Below, in pieces: positions 27,001-34,296 of a stretch of 34,576 nt of DNA; the stretch's first letter is position 1, and each line of letters opens with the position of its first letter. The stretch is from positions 1 through 34,576 of the forward strand of contig CAYPHA010000047.1 in NCBI GenBank assembly GCA_964410215.1. Direction: 5' to 3'. The translations under genes and the position numbers were made by a program. The stretch is from CAYPHA01 sp964410215 (GTDB lineage Bacteria > Calditrichota > Calditrichia > Calditrichales > CAYPHA01). Below the pieces are notes generated by a model. The model was not told the origin of the DNA, made no database searches, and was given only the letters and a program-made list of their open reading frames with translations.

Positions 27001-27194
27001 TTGATCACCTTGAGCTGCTCCCGCAGGACCTTCGGCATGACCACCTCGGTGAAATTGTCGCGGAAGGTATGGGTCGGAGTCTGCTTTTCGTCCGTCAGGT
27101 CGATAATCTCCCAGCCAAGACCGGAAAGCTGATCGAGCAGCGGCTTTTCCACATGGTTGCGCTCATCGAGCTTGTATTTGTCCGATGGTTTCAT
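24012..27194 (-). CDS. hsdR: Type I restriction enzyme, HsdR subunit
   Basis: 1060 residues. The N-terminal nuclease domain has Asp154 (IIPDIVLF) and Glu168-x-Lys170 (VLIECKSP). The motor has Walker A HTQGSGKSL (320-328), DEAH at 423-426 (MTDEAHRSQ) and later SF2 helicase motifs (GYTGTPID, MLITGFDAPVEQV, QAIARVNR), followed by a helical C-terminus that normally docks on the methyltransferase. It would translocate and cut DNA lacking the host methylation. The start ATG 27194 overlaps the previous stop (ATGA) and has GGAAG upstream; five extra codons from 27209 lie inside the previous gene. All key residues look intact, so this subunit should be active. Confidence 0.95.
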   Translation of the reverse strand: MKPSDKYKLDERNHVEKPLLDQLSGLGWEIIDLTDEKQTPTHTFRDNFTEVVMPKVLREQLKVINPWLEDDQVEDVVKQLTASFPGTGLIENNQYALHLLLENTSVSENRKTGEQSPTVRFIDYDKNPLTNNRFIAVCQFKVRILGTEHHIIPDIVLFVNGLPIVLIECKSPRVKDAIPEAIDQMLRYSEQRGAKGEGSAPLFNFNQIVIATCRQEAKFGTITTHSGEHFYRWSDPYPLTLNDLDHGSGSPNDQQRLVAGMMDRGNLLDLIRTFTLFSTNDKGQTIKIVGRYQQFRAVKLAVQRLLQGKSPRERSGIIWHTQGSGKSLTMMFMVREMYRHAALSNWKVVFVTDRTQLEGQLNETSRSIGFTVKVANNIRKLKELLSADTSDLVMAMIHKFREADLTETFPQLNDSPNILVMTDEAHRSQYKMLGANLDKGIPNAAKIGYTGTPIDKTERVFGDYIDKYTMRQAIDDGVTLEIVYEGRTHNAEVHDQAGMDQAFADMFSDYNLQERLAILGYGSRDAYLEAESTIEAKAKDMVDQYLTHVFPNGYKAQVVATSREAAVRYKKYIDAALKAKIEDLQKANPGGLDIEQLMKMQSDVIISGEHNDLPHLKAYSDASKHERSIKSFKLSFGGEDEGITGDVGILIVNNMLITGFDAPVEQVMYLDKITTDHNLLQAIARVNRVSGDTKDKGFVVDYVGVGHHLKKAIDAYDEREQKEIIDTLSFPEEELRDLQNSHAEIMGLLQKHGLTDLTDHDAFFDVFYDEDLRFDYMQAFKKFTKCMNLVFPARQALDFMSDYNALAEINVLAGKHFRDERLSMKGIPPKLRAITDQYLESKSIDQKIEPISILDEDFEKNVGKRNRTKTKAAEVEHAIRHHLDVELDDDPDLQASFAEALAQIFQDFRDNWKKIYEELEKLRERIKNAGKEPTYGLHRKKQMPFFRVLKRELFALPENKKELSGMVAETQPKYGLSEEEQISILVNLTQQIFLIVERELKLTGFWESIPARNKLKADIQATLLQPAYTKLPNLLQNRAQIISRVMEIAEKNTDVILYAE

Positions 27195-28546
27195 TGTAAC
27201 ACTTCCCAATGGCCTTTTTTTGTTGACCCTACATGGCGTATACGACTCTGTTCTTTGAGCTTTCTCAAATGGTATTTTATTCCACCCTCACTCAATGGCA
27301 GTTCTTGCGCCAGTTCACGCCGGGTAATAGATGGTTTCTCCTTTAGCAAAAGAATAATTTTTTCTTGGGTAGTTTTTTGGGTAGTTTCTTGGGTAGTACT
27401 ACCCTTACTGCTTATTTCTCCACGCACAGCTGTAAGATAATTATCGGCAAATGGAAATTTTACCCAGAGATCATGCCCATCCAGTTGAATATTGGGAGGC
27501 GGTGAATCCGCATTACGGCAAGCTGAGTAAATTCGTTCAATGCCCCGGCCCCAGGATTCAATTTCACCTGCGCGAAAAAAAGCATTGGCCACATCCGGAT
27601 TATAGGGATGGGAAGCATGTTCGCCCAATAATGTCTCCAGACTCCAGTCTTCCGGAAGTACGGCAGGATTCCAGATTTTCAGTTTATTCTCATACACCCG
27701 AATCTGTATCGGCGCATGCACAGCATAGTCCCGATGTACCAGCGCATTAAGAACCGCCTCGCGCAAAGCTTCGTAAGGAACGGGGAAGCGTTCAATCCGC
27801 TGGAGCCCCTGGTAGCTGATGGCCGCTTTCATGTACTTGGTACGCAGTAAATCCACCACAGCATGGGCCTGCTGGAACAAAGTGCCACGGATTTCATCAT
27901 GGTAGGCAAGTTCGGATTCGGTTACAAAAAAACCGATCTTGACAAAAGCCCCGGTGATGAACCGGTCGGGCTCTTTATGAAAAAGAAGCGCTGCCGATCG
28001 TTTCAGATAAGCGCCTTCGGTCAATTTCAGTTTTTCCAGCAACCCGGCATCCGAGGACGACAGATCGGTGGAACTCAAGCGACCACTGGTAGTGGCCAGT
28101 TCACGAAATTTTCTGAGACTTGTTACTGACAGATCCGAGACTTTGAGCCCCGGCAACGGCACGGAATCCCAGGTGCGTCCCTGCCTTTGCAGCAGAAACC
28201 GATCCAGCGCCGCCCCCTTTAATTCTTGAAGCGTGCTGCCGCTGCGGAGATAATAGCGGCCCCGGTAACTGATGGGGTTGTTGTAGGCAGGCACATGGAT
28301 TTCCAGCAATTCCGCGTCTCCTTCGACATGCCGGTTGACCTCGACGATAATTCCAAGCAAATCACGGATTTTGTAGGGCAAATCTTCCATCAGTTTGGCA
28401 CCGTTCCCAATGCCGACGGCTTCGCCCTGATCGTTCCGGCCAATGACAAGCACCCCGCCCTCGCTGTTGGCAAACCCGCACACCCAGCGCAGGTAATCGT
28501 CCCGCCAGGATTCTTTCCATTCTATGGTCTGGCTTTCCCGACTCAT
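27191..28546 (-). CDS. AlbA/Schlafen-type DNA-binding protein with ATPase-like and wHTH parts
   Basis: 451 residues. The N-terminal AlbA_2 domain (TIEWKESWRDDYLRWVCGF, ANSEGGVLVIGRNDQG) is followed by a middle region and a GHKL-ATPase-like part (ALREAVLNALVHRDYAV; ESWGRGIERIYSACR), the HATPase_c_4 arrangement often named RecG-like. A winged helix ends it (ITRRELAQELPLSEGGIKYH). The linker before the winged helix contains TTQETTQKTTQE, made by a 12-base tandem repeat. Such proteins are frequent between hsdS and hsdR in type I loci, but their job (regulation or anti-phage signalling) is not settled. It overlaps hsdS and hsdR by ATGA on both sides. Confidence 0.85.
   Translation of the reverse strand: MSRESQTIEWKESWRDDYLRWVCGFANSEGGVLVIGRNDQGEAVGIGNGAKLMEDLPYKIRDLLGIIVEVNRHVEGDAELLEIHVPAYNNPISYRGRYYLRSGSTLQELKGAALDRFLLQRQGRTWDSVPLPGLKVSDLSVTSLRKFRELATTSGRLSSTDLSSSDAGLLEKLKLTEGAYLKRSAALLFHKEPDRFITGAFVKIGFFVTESELAYHDEIRGTLFQQAHAVVDLLRTKYMKAAISYQGLQRIERFPVPYEALREAVLNALVHRDYAVHAPIQIRVYENKLKIWNPAVLPEDWSLETLLGEHASHPYNPDVANAFFRAGEIESWGRGIERIYSACRNADSPPPNIQLDGHDLWVKFPFADNYLTAVRGEISSKGSTTQETTQKTTQEKIILLLKEKPSITRRELAQELPLSEGGIKYHLRKLKEQSRIRHVGSTKKGHWEVLQ
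27367..27402. repeat. 12-base tandem repeat in the AlbA-type gene
   Basis: Three units of about GGGTAGTTTTTT with small changes. The unit is a multiple of three, so gain or loss would only change linker length (TTQE/TTQK) and not the frame. Confidence 0.7.
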
Positions 28547-29862
28547 GAGCAGACCTCCATGTTTTCCATCAGCGGCGTCACCCGTTTCTTGCCGGTGAGC
28601 AGGTCCTGCATCAGGGCGGTTTTCAACCTTGATAGCTTGAGAAGAATGGTTTCATAATCGCAAAGATGATCCGAAATACTCCTAAGACAATCTTCGATAT
28701 TTCTCATTTCATCCGGAGGGGGAACGGGTAGCCGAGTAGATCGCAACGTCTCTGATCGGATTGATGCCATGATTCCACCTTGCTCATCTTGAGCGAAATG
28801 ATTAAGTACCCATCGCGAATGGTTTATCTGAAGACAGGCGACATACGGAGAATAACGTAATTTATCCAGCGATATTGTCCATACATGTTTTGAAGACAAC
28901 GCTTCACCAATATCATCTGGAACTACACAACAGCGTCCCACTGTCCCCATGATCGTGATCATAAGGTCCCCTGGTCGAACGAGGTAGCGGTATAACTGTT
29001 TTGCTTTCGCTGTTGGAACGAACCGCTTGTAATCTCGGACGAATTGCTCTGGAAATACATTATCAATGCCCAGTAAAGGCACACCCTTATCGGCTAACTC
29101 CTCTTTAAGCAATGCGCTACCAAATGGTCCGCTTCTCATTGGTGGATCAACGTCATCAATCAATGATTCTATATTTGCGATTTTCCACTCCACCGGAATC
29201 CGCCCCAGGGGTGAATCCTTGAACTCGTGGGTTTCTTCGGTGCGAAGATTGCCGTGTTCATCAATACCCCGGGTGAGAAGATCCTGCATCAGGCCGGTCT
29301 TGATGCGCTGCTGTTTGGCAATCAAGCTTTCCGTCTGCTCAATGGCCTGGTCGACTTTGGAAAGGACTTCGGCGATTTTGGATTGCTCGGGTAAGGATTC
29401 AGGTATCTGTGTAAATACCCCTTTTAGAAAATCACTCTTAAGACCCGGTTGCGCCGATCCCGAAATCTGGGCCTCAATTTGATTTTGGCAGGCCTGCGAC
29501 AGGAGAGAGTAATAGAGGTACGATTGAGTGATTTTTTTAGCGTCGCCACGAATCAGGAATAAGTGTTCATTGATGCAGGCATTCGCGCCATTATTGTTCT
29601 TGTAAAAACCGACCTTGCCAGTCTGCGCACCGTCCTTGTTTATGAGAACATCAGCATTTTTTAAGTGGCCTTTGGTCATACGGTCAAAGAACTTCCTTGG
29701 CACTCGCTTGACTTCTTCAAGCGTTACCCCCCCGTGTTTAAGGATATTTTCACCTCCCAAGCTTGGGATTTCACCGCTTTCGACTGTTGCGCCACCCTTG
29801 GGTCGTGAACCGCTTTCCAATACCGATACTACAGAGGCAATATCTGAATGCTGCCAATTCAT
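28543..29862 (-). CDS. hsdS: Type I restriction-modification specificity subunit HsdS
   Basis: 439 residues with the usual two target-recognition domains (about 1-150 and 215-380), each followed by a conserved helical spacer (QSKIAEVLSKVDQAIEQTE and a shorter C-terminal copy; LMQDLLTRGIDEHG and LMQDLLTGKKRVT). The second half starts with the typical PLGRIPVEWKI. It sets the DNA sequence recognised by the methyltransferase and the nuclease; the sequence cannot be read from the protein by eye. CGGAGGTCAAGC gives a strong ribosome site. The start codon overlaps the stop of an hsdM tail relic (ATGA), the classic hsdM-hsdS junction, although the intact hsdM is more than 1 kb away. Confidence 0.9.
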   Translation of the reverse strand: MNWQHSDIASVVSVLESGSRPKGGATVESGEIPSLGGENILKHGGVTLEEVKRVPRKFFDRMTKGHLKNADVLINKDGAQTGKVGFYKNNNGANACINEHLFLIRGDAKKITQSYLYYSLLSQACQNQIEAQISGSAQPGLKSDFLKGVFTQIPESLPEQSKIAEVLSKVDQAIEQTESLIAKQQRIKTGLMQDLLTRGIDEHGNLRTEETHEFKDSPLGRIPVEWKIANIESLIDDVDPPMRSGPFGSALLKEELADKGVPLLGIDNVFPEQFVRDYKRFVPTAKAKQLYRYLVRPGDLMITIMGTVGRCCVVPDDIGEALSSKHVWTISLDKLRYSPYVACLQINHSRWVLNHFAQDEQGGIMASIRSETLRSTRLPVPPPDEMRNIEDCLRSISDHLCDYETILLKLSRLKTALMQDLLTGKKRVTPLMENMEVCS

Positions 29863-29960
29863 GCTTGACCTCCGAAATACCTCAACCCTTCCAGAAATCC
29901 GTTCAACTCCTCAAGCGTCTTTTCCCTGCGCTGTTCAGGATTCCGGCAACTGCTTTCATG
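29859..29960 (-). pseudogene. Relic of an hsdM 3' end in front of hsdS
   Basis: In frame with a TGA at 29859-29861 the minus strand reads HESSCRNPEQRREKTLEELN then GFLEGLRYFGGQA. The intact HsdM ends SSRELEKRREETLKELNGF-LKKLGYLG, so these 33 codons are a second, diverged copy of that tail. Its stop overlaps the hsdS start by ATGA, as a real hsdM stop would. Its 5' end touches the stop of the DUF1016-type gene. Confidence 0.8.
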
Positions 29961-30996
29961 GTTTTTCAATTTTTTCCTCCTCCGGATGTAAGGCAGCCAG
30001 CACGCGCCGGTCTTCTAGTTCCTGCTTCAGTTGCTGTTCCGTTGGCAGTACGCGCAGGTATTTGGAGGTAAAAAGCTGTTGGCTCTCACGCAAAACAGAA
30101 TACCTGACTACTGTCTCATCCCTGTCGGCGCAGAGAATAATGCCGAGGGTGGGATTATCATCTTTTCCCCGTTTGAGGTCGTCAAACATGCGCACGTACA
30201 TATCCAACTGACCAATGTCCTGATGGGTCAGTTTGCCGGTTTTGAGGTCAATCAGCACAAAGCATTTGAGTAAGTAGTTGTAAAAGACGAGATCAATATA
30301 GAAGTGGCTGGTTTCGGTGCTGATTCGGAACTGCCTGCCGACAAAGGAAAAACCTTTACCCAGTTCCAGTATAAAATCGCGAAGTTTGGCGATGAGTGCC
30401 TTTTCCAGATCCGTTTCATGCTCTTTTTCTCCTTCGGGAACTCCCAGAAATTCAAGTATATAAGGGTCTTTGATAAAATCATGGGGGCCGGTGGAGGGGG
30501 TAGGCGATTTTTTATCATTCACAACATGGCCGGTTGACAGCAAGCGCTCATAGGATCTTGTTTTGATCTGACGTTCCAGTTCGCGAACGCTCCAACTTTG
30601 CACGGCAGCCTCCCTCATGTAATATTCCCGTGTTTTGGCTTCATTCACTCTCATAATCAAGCGATAATGTGACCAGCTCAATTCTCTACACAGTGTGTAG
30701 AGTTTTTCGGAGTCGGGATATGTCAGGAAAAACTGCTTGAAATTCCACAGGTTGGCAACGGAGAACCCTTTTCCGAGCTCGTCTCCCAAACGCCGGGAAA
30801 GTTCACGAATCAAAAAGTCGCCATAGCCGGCCCGTTCTTTTCCTTTCTGTTCCTCTTCCACAATCCTCTGCCCGACCTTCCAGTAGGCCTCAACCATTAT
30901 GAAGTTGACATTGTTGTATGCCTTTCGTCTGGCATTTTGAAGAATGCTGCGGACACTATCAAAAAAATCGTGATCCATGTGTTTGATATCGGTCAT
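29956..30996 (-). CDS. DUF1016/YhcG-type PD-(D/E)xK nuclease-like protein
   Basis: 346 residues. The N-terminal DUF1016 helical domain (ARRKAYNNVNFIMVEAYWKV, LSWSHYRLIMRV) precedes a nuclease-fold domain with FYIDLVFYN (Asp235), VLIDLKTGKL (Asp250-x-Lys252) and DIGQLDMYV, the PD-(D/E)xK pattern. Family members are predicted nucleases often carried inside type I restriction operons. The start overlaps the hsdM stop (ATGA) and the gene sits between hsdM and hsdS, separating subunits that are normally adjacent, with an hsdM tail relic on its far side, so it is probably inserted cargo. All three catalytic positions look intact. Confidence 0.9.
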   Translation of the reverse strand: MTDIKHMDHDFFDSVRSILQNARRKAYNNVNFIMVEAYWKVGQRIVEEEQKGKERAGYGDFLIRELSRRLGDELGKGFSVANLWNFKQFFLTYPDSEKLYTLCRELSWSHYRLIMRVNEAKTREYYMREAAVQSWSVRELERQIKTRSYERLLSTGHVVNDKKSPTPSTGPHDFIKDPYILEFLGVPEGEKEHETDLEKALIAKLRDFILELGKGFSFVGRQFRISTETSHFYIDLVFYNYLLKCFVLIDLKTGKLTHQDIGQLDMYVRMFDDLKRGKDDNPTLGIILCADRDETVVRYSVLRESQQLFTSKYLRVLPTEQQLKQELEDRRVLAALHPEEEKIEKP

Positions 30997-33689
30997 CCCA
31001 AATACCCAAGTTTTTTCAAAAACCCATTCAACTCTTTGAGTGTCTCTTCCCTTCGCTTCTCAAGCTCCCGGCTGCTTGTCGCATATTTATTCCAGATGTT
31101 TTCAACACCCTGAATCAGGGCTCGCTTTTCCGCGCTCAAGTATCGCTCCAGCTCTCGACCGGCAATGTCGTACAGTTTTTTCAGAATGAGCCGTTTAGCT
31201 TCTTCGACAGTCAGTTGGCCGCCAATTTCCGCCAGCAGAGCATCGGTTCGGGCAATGCGTGCCTGCAAGGCTGCTTTGTCCTGTTGCAGGGCGGTAATTT
31301 TTTTCTTATCCGTCTTATTGCCTGCATCAAGTTCGGCCATCTGTTTATCAACCTGCCGGATCAGTTCCCGGTTTTCATCCGTGAACCCTTCAGCGCCCAG
31401 ACGTTTCAATTCGAGTTTCAGTTCCAGCCCCGTGGTTTTCTCTTTCAGGGTGGCCTTTGCGTCCTTGATTTTTTTCTCAATTTTCTTGATGGCGGCATCC
31501 AGTTTTTTCAGCTCATCCAGTTCCCACCTGGCAGATGCACCGGGTGTGTCCTTCAAATCATCGATGAGTGCCTTCAAGGCCTTTTTGATAACGGCGGCAG
31601 TGACCTTCTCGTCTTCGTCCGGCTCGTAGGCTGCCGTCTCCTGGGCGGCTTCAACAGCCTCGGCCAGCTCGCTTTGCAGTTCACTGATGTTAGTTTCCAG
31701 GGATTCAATGGCGTCAGCCTCAGCCTGAAAGAATTCCGCAATCAGATATTCATCGGGAATCAGGGTGTGATGCCAGCCGATGGAAACGATGGTTTTCAAG
31801 TCGTAGCGGATCTGTTGCCACCAGTTCACAAACACCCCTGCGCTCTTGAATTCGTCCAGTACGCTAAGGGGTATCATCTTGTCCTTGAGCGTTGTCAGCA
31901 GCTCAAGGCGTACATCCGGCATTTTTTTTCCGTTGCCATTGCCGTTATTGGCCCGCTCAAGACGGGCAAAATCATTCTGTGCCACCTGCCACCAATCCTC
32001 AAGGGCTTGCGCGTGAGTGGTAAGCGTCTGGACAACGGCCGAATCGGCTTCAATAAGGTTTTTTATATCCGCCTTGTCTGAAACAGCCTCCTTAAAGGCG
32101 AGGTACTTTGGTCGGTCCGCTTGAAAGAGTTTTTCAGCGGCCAGGCCAAATCGGGAAAAGTCCTCATGTCGCGCCGTTACTTCATCTTCCGGAATGCCGC
32201 CGATGAGATGGGCTTGTACATCTTCGGGCTCCGGTTCCGGGGTGTTGTCGACATAACGGCGAATGTTCAGGTTGTAATCGTGTTTATCGACGATTTCGGA
32301 GGTGTCGACCAGGCGGCTGTATTTGGGGAGTTCCTGTTTCAGGGTGAAAATGGTGTCGATTTTCTCGATATCTTCCGGGCGCAGCTTGTTTTGATTCTTA
32401 CCCTCGGCAAATTCACGGTCTGCGTTGATGAACAACAGCTTGTTGCGCAGATGATCCGGCTTGTTCTTATTACAGACCAGCACACAGGCGGGGATGCCGG
32501 TGCCGTAAAACAGGCCTTGCGGCAGGCTGATGATGGCCTCAATGACGTCATCGTTGATGAAAATTTCCCGGATCAGCTTTTCCTTGCCGCCACGAAACAG
32601 CACCCCATGGGGCATGATGGTGGCCATGTGGCCATTGCCCTTGAGGCTGGCCAGCATGTGCTGGACGAACATGAGGTCGGCTTTTTTACCGGTCTCGGGA
32701 CACCACTCCCGAAAACGATGGGTAAATTTAACGCTGGCCCGGTTGTAATTCTGTGAAAAAGGAGGATTGGCCAGTACCCGGTCGAATTTGCGAATCTGGC
32801 CATTATCGAGAATTTGCGGGTCCTCCAGCGTATCTCCGTTTTCGATAGTAAAACGGCTGATGTTATGGAGGATCATGTTCATGTTGCAGATGGACCAGAC
32901 CGTGCCATTGGAGTCTTGTCCATAAAGAGCCAGGTCGTTCGGGTCCTGACCCTGCTCTTCCACGTATTGATGTGACTGAATCAGAAAACCGCCAGAGCCG
33001 ACGGTGGGGTCATAAATGGTATTGCCCGCCTGAGGTTTGACGAGCTGCACCAGCAGACGGACGACTTCGGCGGGGGTATAGAATTCGCCACCTTTCTTGC
33101 CCGCGCTGTCGGCAAAATATTTAATCAGGTATTCATAAGCGGCCCCGAGAAGATCAGGGAACTCGAAGTTGTCGTTTACCAGGACAAAATTGGGCTGATT
33201 GAAATGGTCGAGGAGGTCTTTCCATTTCTGATCGGGAATCTTGGTTTTTCCCTTGATTTCATTGAAATTGATATTGTTCTTGAGCACTCCGGCAAGGGAA
33301 TCATTTTCGTCCTCAATGGCGGCAATGGCTTTATTGAGCATATTGCCAATGTCGTGCTTTAAATCTTTCAAGGCGGGGACGGTGTTACCGTCCTCATCCA
33401 CCCAGGATTCGTGCCAGCGGGCACGTTTGGGCACATAAAAGGTCTCACCGTAGGATGTTTTATCCTCAAGGAGCTCATCAACCAGGTCGGGCTGATCTTT
33501 CAAATGTGCGAAGGTTTCGTGGCGCAGTTGGTGCCGCTTTCGATCAAATTCATCTGAGAGCCGCTTCAGGAAAAGCATGCCGAAGATGAATTCCTTGAAC
33601 TCGGAAGCATCCATCTTCCCACGCAAAATATCGGCTGCCTTTAGCAGAAAAGATTCAAGCTGGGATAAAGTTATTTTCTCTTTGTTCAC
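30993..33689 (-). CDS. hsdM: Type I DNA N6-adenine methyltransferase, HsdM subunit (long form)
   Basis: 898 residues. The N-terminal HsdM helical domain (about 1-150) leads into the methyltransferase core: SAM-binding IYDPTVGSGGFL (Asp227) and catalytic NPPF at 308-311 (LANPPFSQNY). The usual core ends near residue 500. The extra ~390 residues include a long charged coiled coil (about 720-850), which some HsdM proteins have. It methylates the host's copies of the HsdS target. The start is GTG at 33689, overlapping the HTH stop (GTGA), with AGGAG 8 bases upstream. The last codons (TLKELNGFLKKLGYLG) recur as the relic before hsdS. Confidence 0.95.
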   Translation of the reverse strand: MNKEKITLSQLESFLLKAADILRGKMDASEFKEFIFGMLFLKRLSDEFDRKRHQLRHETFAHLKDQPDLVDELLEDKTSYGETFYVPKRARWHESWVDEDGNTVPALKDLKHDIGNMLNKAIAAIEDENDSLAGVLKNNINFNEIKGKTKIPDQKWKDLLDHFNQPNFVLVNDNFEFPDLLGAAYEYLIKYFADSAGKKGGEFYTPAEVVRLLVQLVKPQAGNTIYDPTVGSGGFLIQSHQYVEEQGQDPNDLALYGQDSNGTVWSICNMNMILHNISRFTIENGDTLEDPQILDNGQIRKFDRVLANPPFSQNYNRASVKFTHRFREWCPETGKKADLMFVQHMLASLKGNGHMATIMPHGVLFRGGKEKLIREIFINDDVIEAIISLPQGLFYGTGIPACVLVCNKNKPDHLRNKLLFINADREFAEGKNQNKLRPEDIEKIDTIFTLKQELPKYSRLVDTSEIVDKHDYNLNIRRYVDNTPEPEPEDVQAHLIGGIPEDEVTARHEDFSRFGLAAEKLFQADRPKYLAFKEAVSDKADIKNLIEADSAVVQTLTTHAQALEDWWQVAQNDFARLERANNGNGNGKKMPDVRLELLTTLKDKMIPLSVLDEFKSAGVFVNWWQQIRYDLKTIVSIGWHHTLIPDEYLIAEFFQAEADAIESLETNISELQSELAEAVEAAQETAAYEPDEDEKVTAAVIKKALKALIDDLKDTPGASARWELDELKKLDAAIKKIEKKIKDAKATLKEKTTGLELKLELKRLGAEGFTDENRELIRQVDKQMAELDAGNKTDKKKITALQQDKAALQARIARTDALLAEIGGQLTVEEAKRLILKKLYDIAGRELERYLSAEKRALIQGVENIWNKYATSSRELEKRREETLKELNGFLKKLGYLG

Positions 33690-33904
33690 TTTTTATCTCC
33701 TGTATCCTGTTTCTTCTCTTCTGCTGCCGCACCTCCAGCCTTCACCCACTCGTCGACTTCATCTTTCTTGAACTTCCAAAGACGGCCCATGCGATGGGCG
33801 GGCATTTCATACTTATCGATCCACTTGTAAACGGTGTCATTGCTGACCCCGAGGTACTTGCAGATCTCGGTTATCGACAACCAGCGGTCTTCCATCTCGT
33901 TCAT
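33686..33904 (-). CDS. Excisionase-like MerR-type helix-turn-helix protein
   Basis: 72 residues from ATG 33904, which has GGAG about 8 bases upstream; a longer frame to 34003 runs back through the leader hairpin and is less likely. The core RWLSITEICKYLGVSNDTVY and HRMGRLWKFKKDEVDEWV is the small winged-helix of the excisionase (DUF/HTH_17) family, followed by a charged tail. It is the first gene of the restriction operon, so it may regulate that operon's promoter or be left over from a mobile element. Its stop overlaps the hsdM GTG. Confidence 0.85.
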   Translation of the reverse strand: MNEMEDRWLSITEICKYLGVSNDTVYKWIDKYEMPAHRMGRLWKFKKDEVDEWVKAGGAAAEEKKQDTGDKK

Positions 33905-33958
33905 GCTCAAAACTCCACGGGCATTTTGGTTTGCGGCCACGTCCGCCAGAGGCGAAAC

Positions 33959-33983
33959 GGGAGAGACTGGACGCACCTCTCCC
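33959..33983 (-). promoter_or_regulatory. Leader hairpin of the restriction operon
   Basis: GGGAGAG (33959-33965) and CTCTCCC (33977-33983) form a 7-bp perfect stem with an 11-base loop in the untranslated leader, about 55 bases before the HTH start. No T-run follows, so it is more likely a regulator or RNA-structure site than a terminator. Confidence 0.45.
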
Positions 33984-34001
33984 AGGTTAAAAAACTTCAT
34001 C

Positions 34002-34031
34002 AATATACAAGGGCACTATGTGCTATGTCAA
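34002..34031 (-). promoter_or_regulatory. Promoter of the restriction operon
   Basis: On the minus strand a perfect TTGACA (34031-34026) is followed after 18 bases by TATATT (34007-34002). Transcription would start near 33995 and give a leader of about 90 bases before the HTH gene. It is the best consensus promoter seen in the window. Confidence 0.65.
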
Positions 34032-34065
34032 ACGATCTTTACCGATATAAGCCGATTATTTTCTA

Positions 34066-34280
34066 TCACGCTCGATGCCAGACGACGGAGTCAAGCCGGG
34101 TGCCGTTTTCAATATGGGGCATCCAATAGGTCCAGGCAGAAATCGAGGTACGCCCGTACAGCACCGCCACCATACCACGGCCGGTTCGATGCTGATGGTG
34201 CCGGGATCGAGCCGCGAGGCCTGCAGCATTTTTCCGCTGCCGGGGATCGGTTCGCCTTCCATTTTGGTGGAAAGCGTCGG
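34066..34280 (-). pseudogene. Unassigned frameshifted remnant
   Basis: Two minus-strand frames look like parts of one protein: MEGEPIPGSGKMLQASRLD, GTISIEP, then after a shift GRGMVAVLYGRTSISAWTYW and MPHIENGTRLDSVVWHRA before a TGA at 34066-34068. No start or ribosome site fits and the frame must change near 34165. I do not recognise the family. It lies between the restriction-operon promoter and the AbiEi fragment, so it marks a decayed island border. Confidence 0.3.
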
Positions 34281-34296
34281 AGGATGGTTCTGGATT

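Noticed and set aside
27367..27402. Tandem repeat in the AlbA-type gene as a phase-variation switch.
   Set aside because: The unit is 12 bases, so copy changes keep the frame; only linker length would vary.
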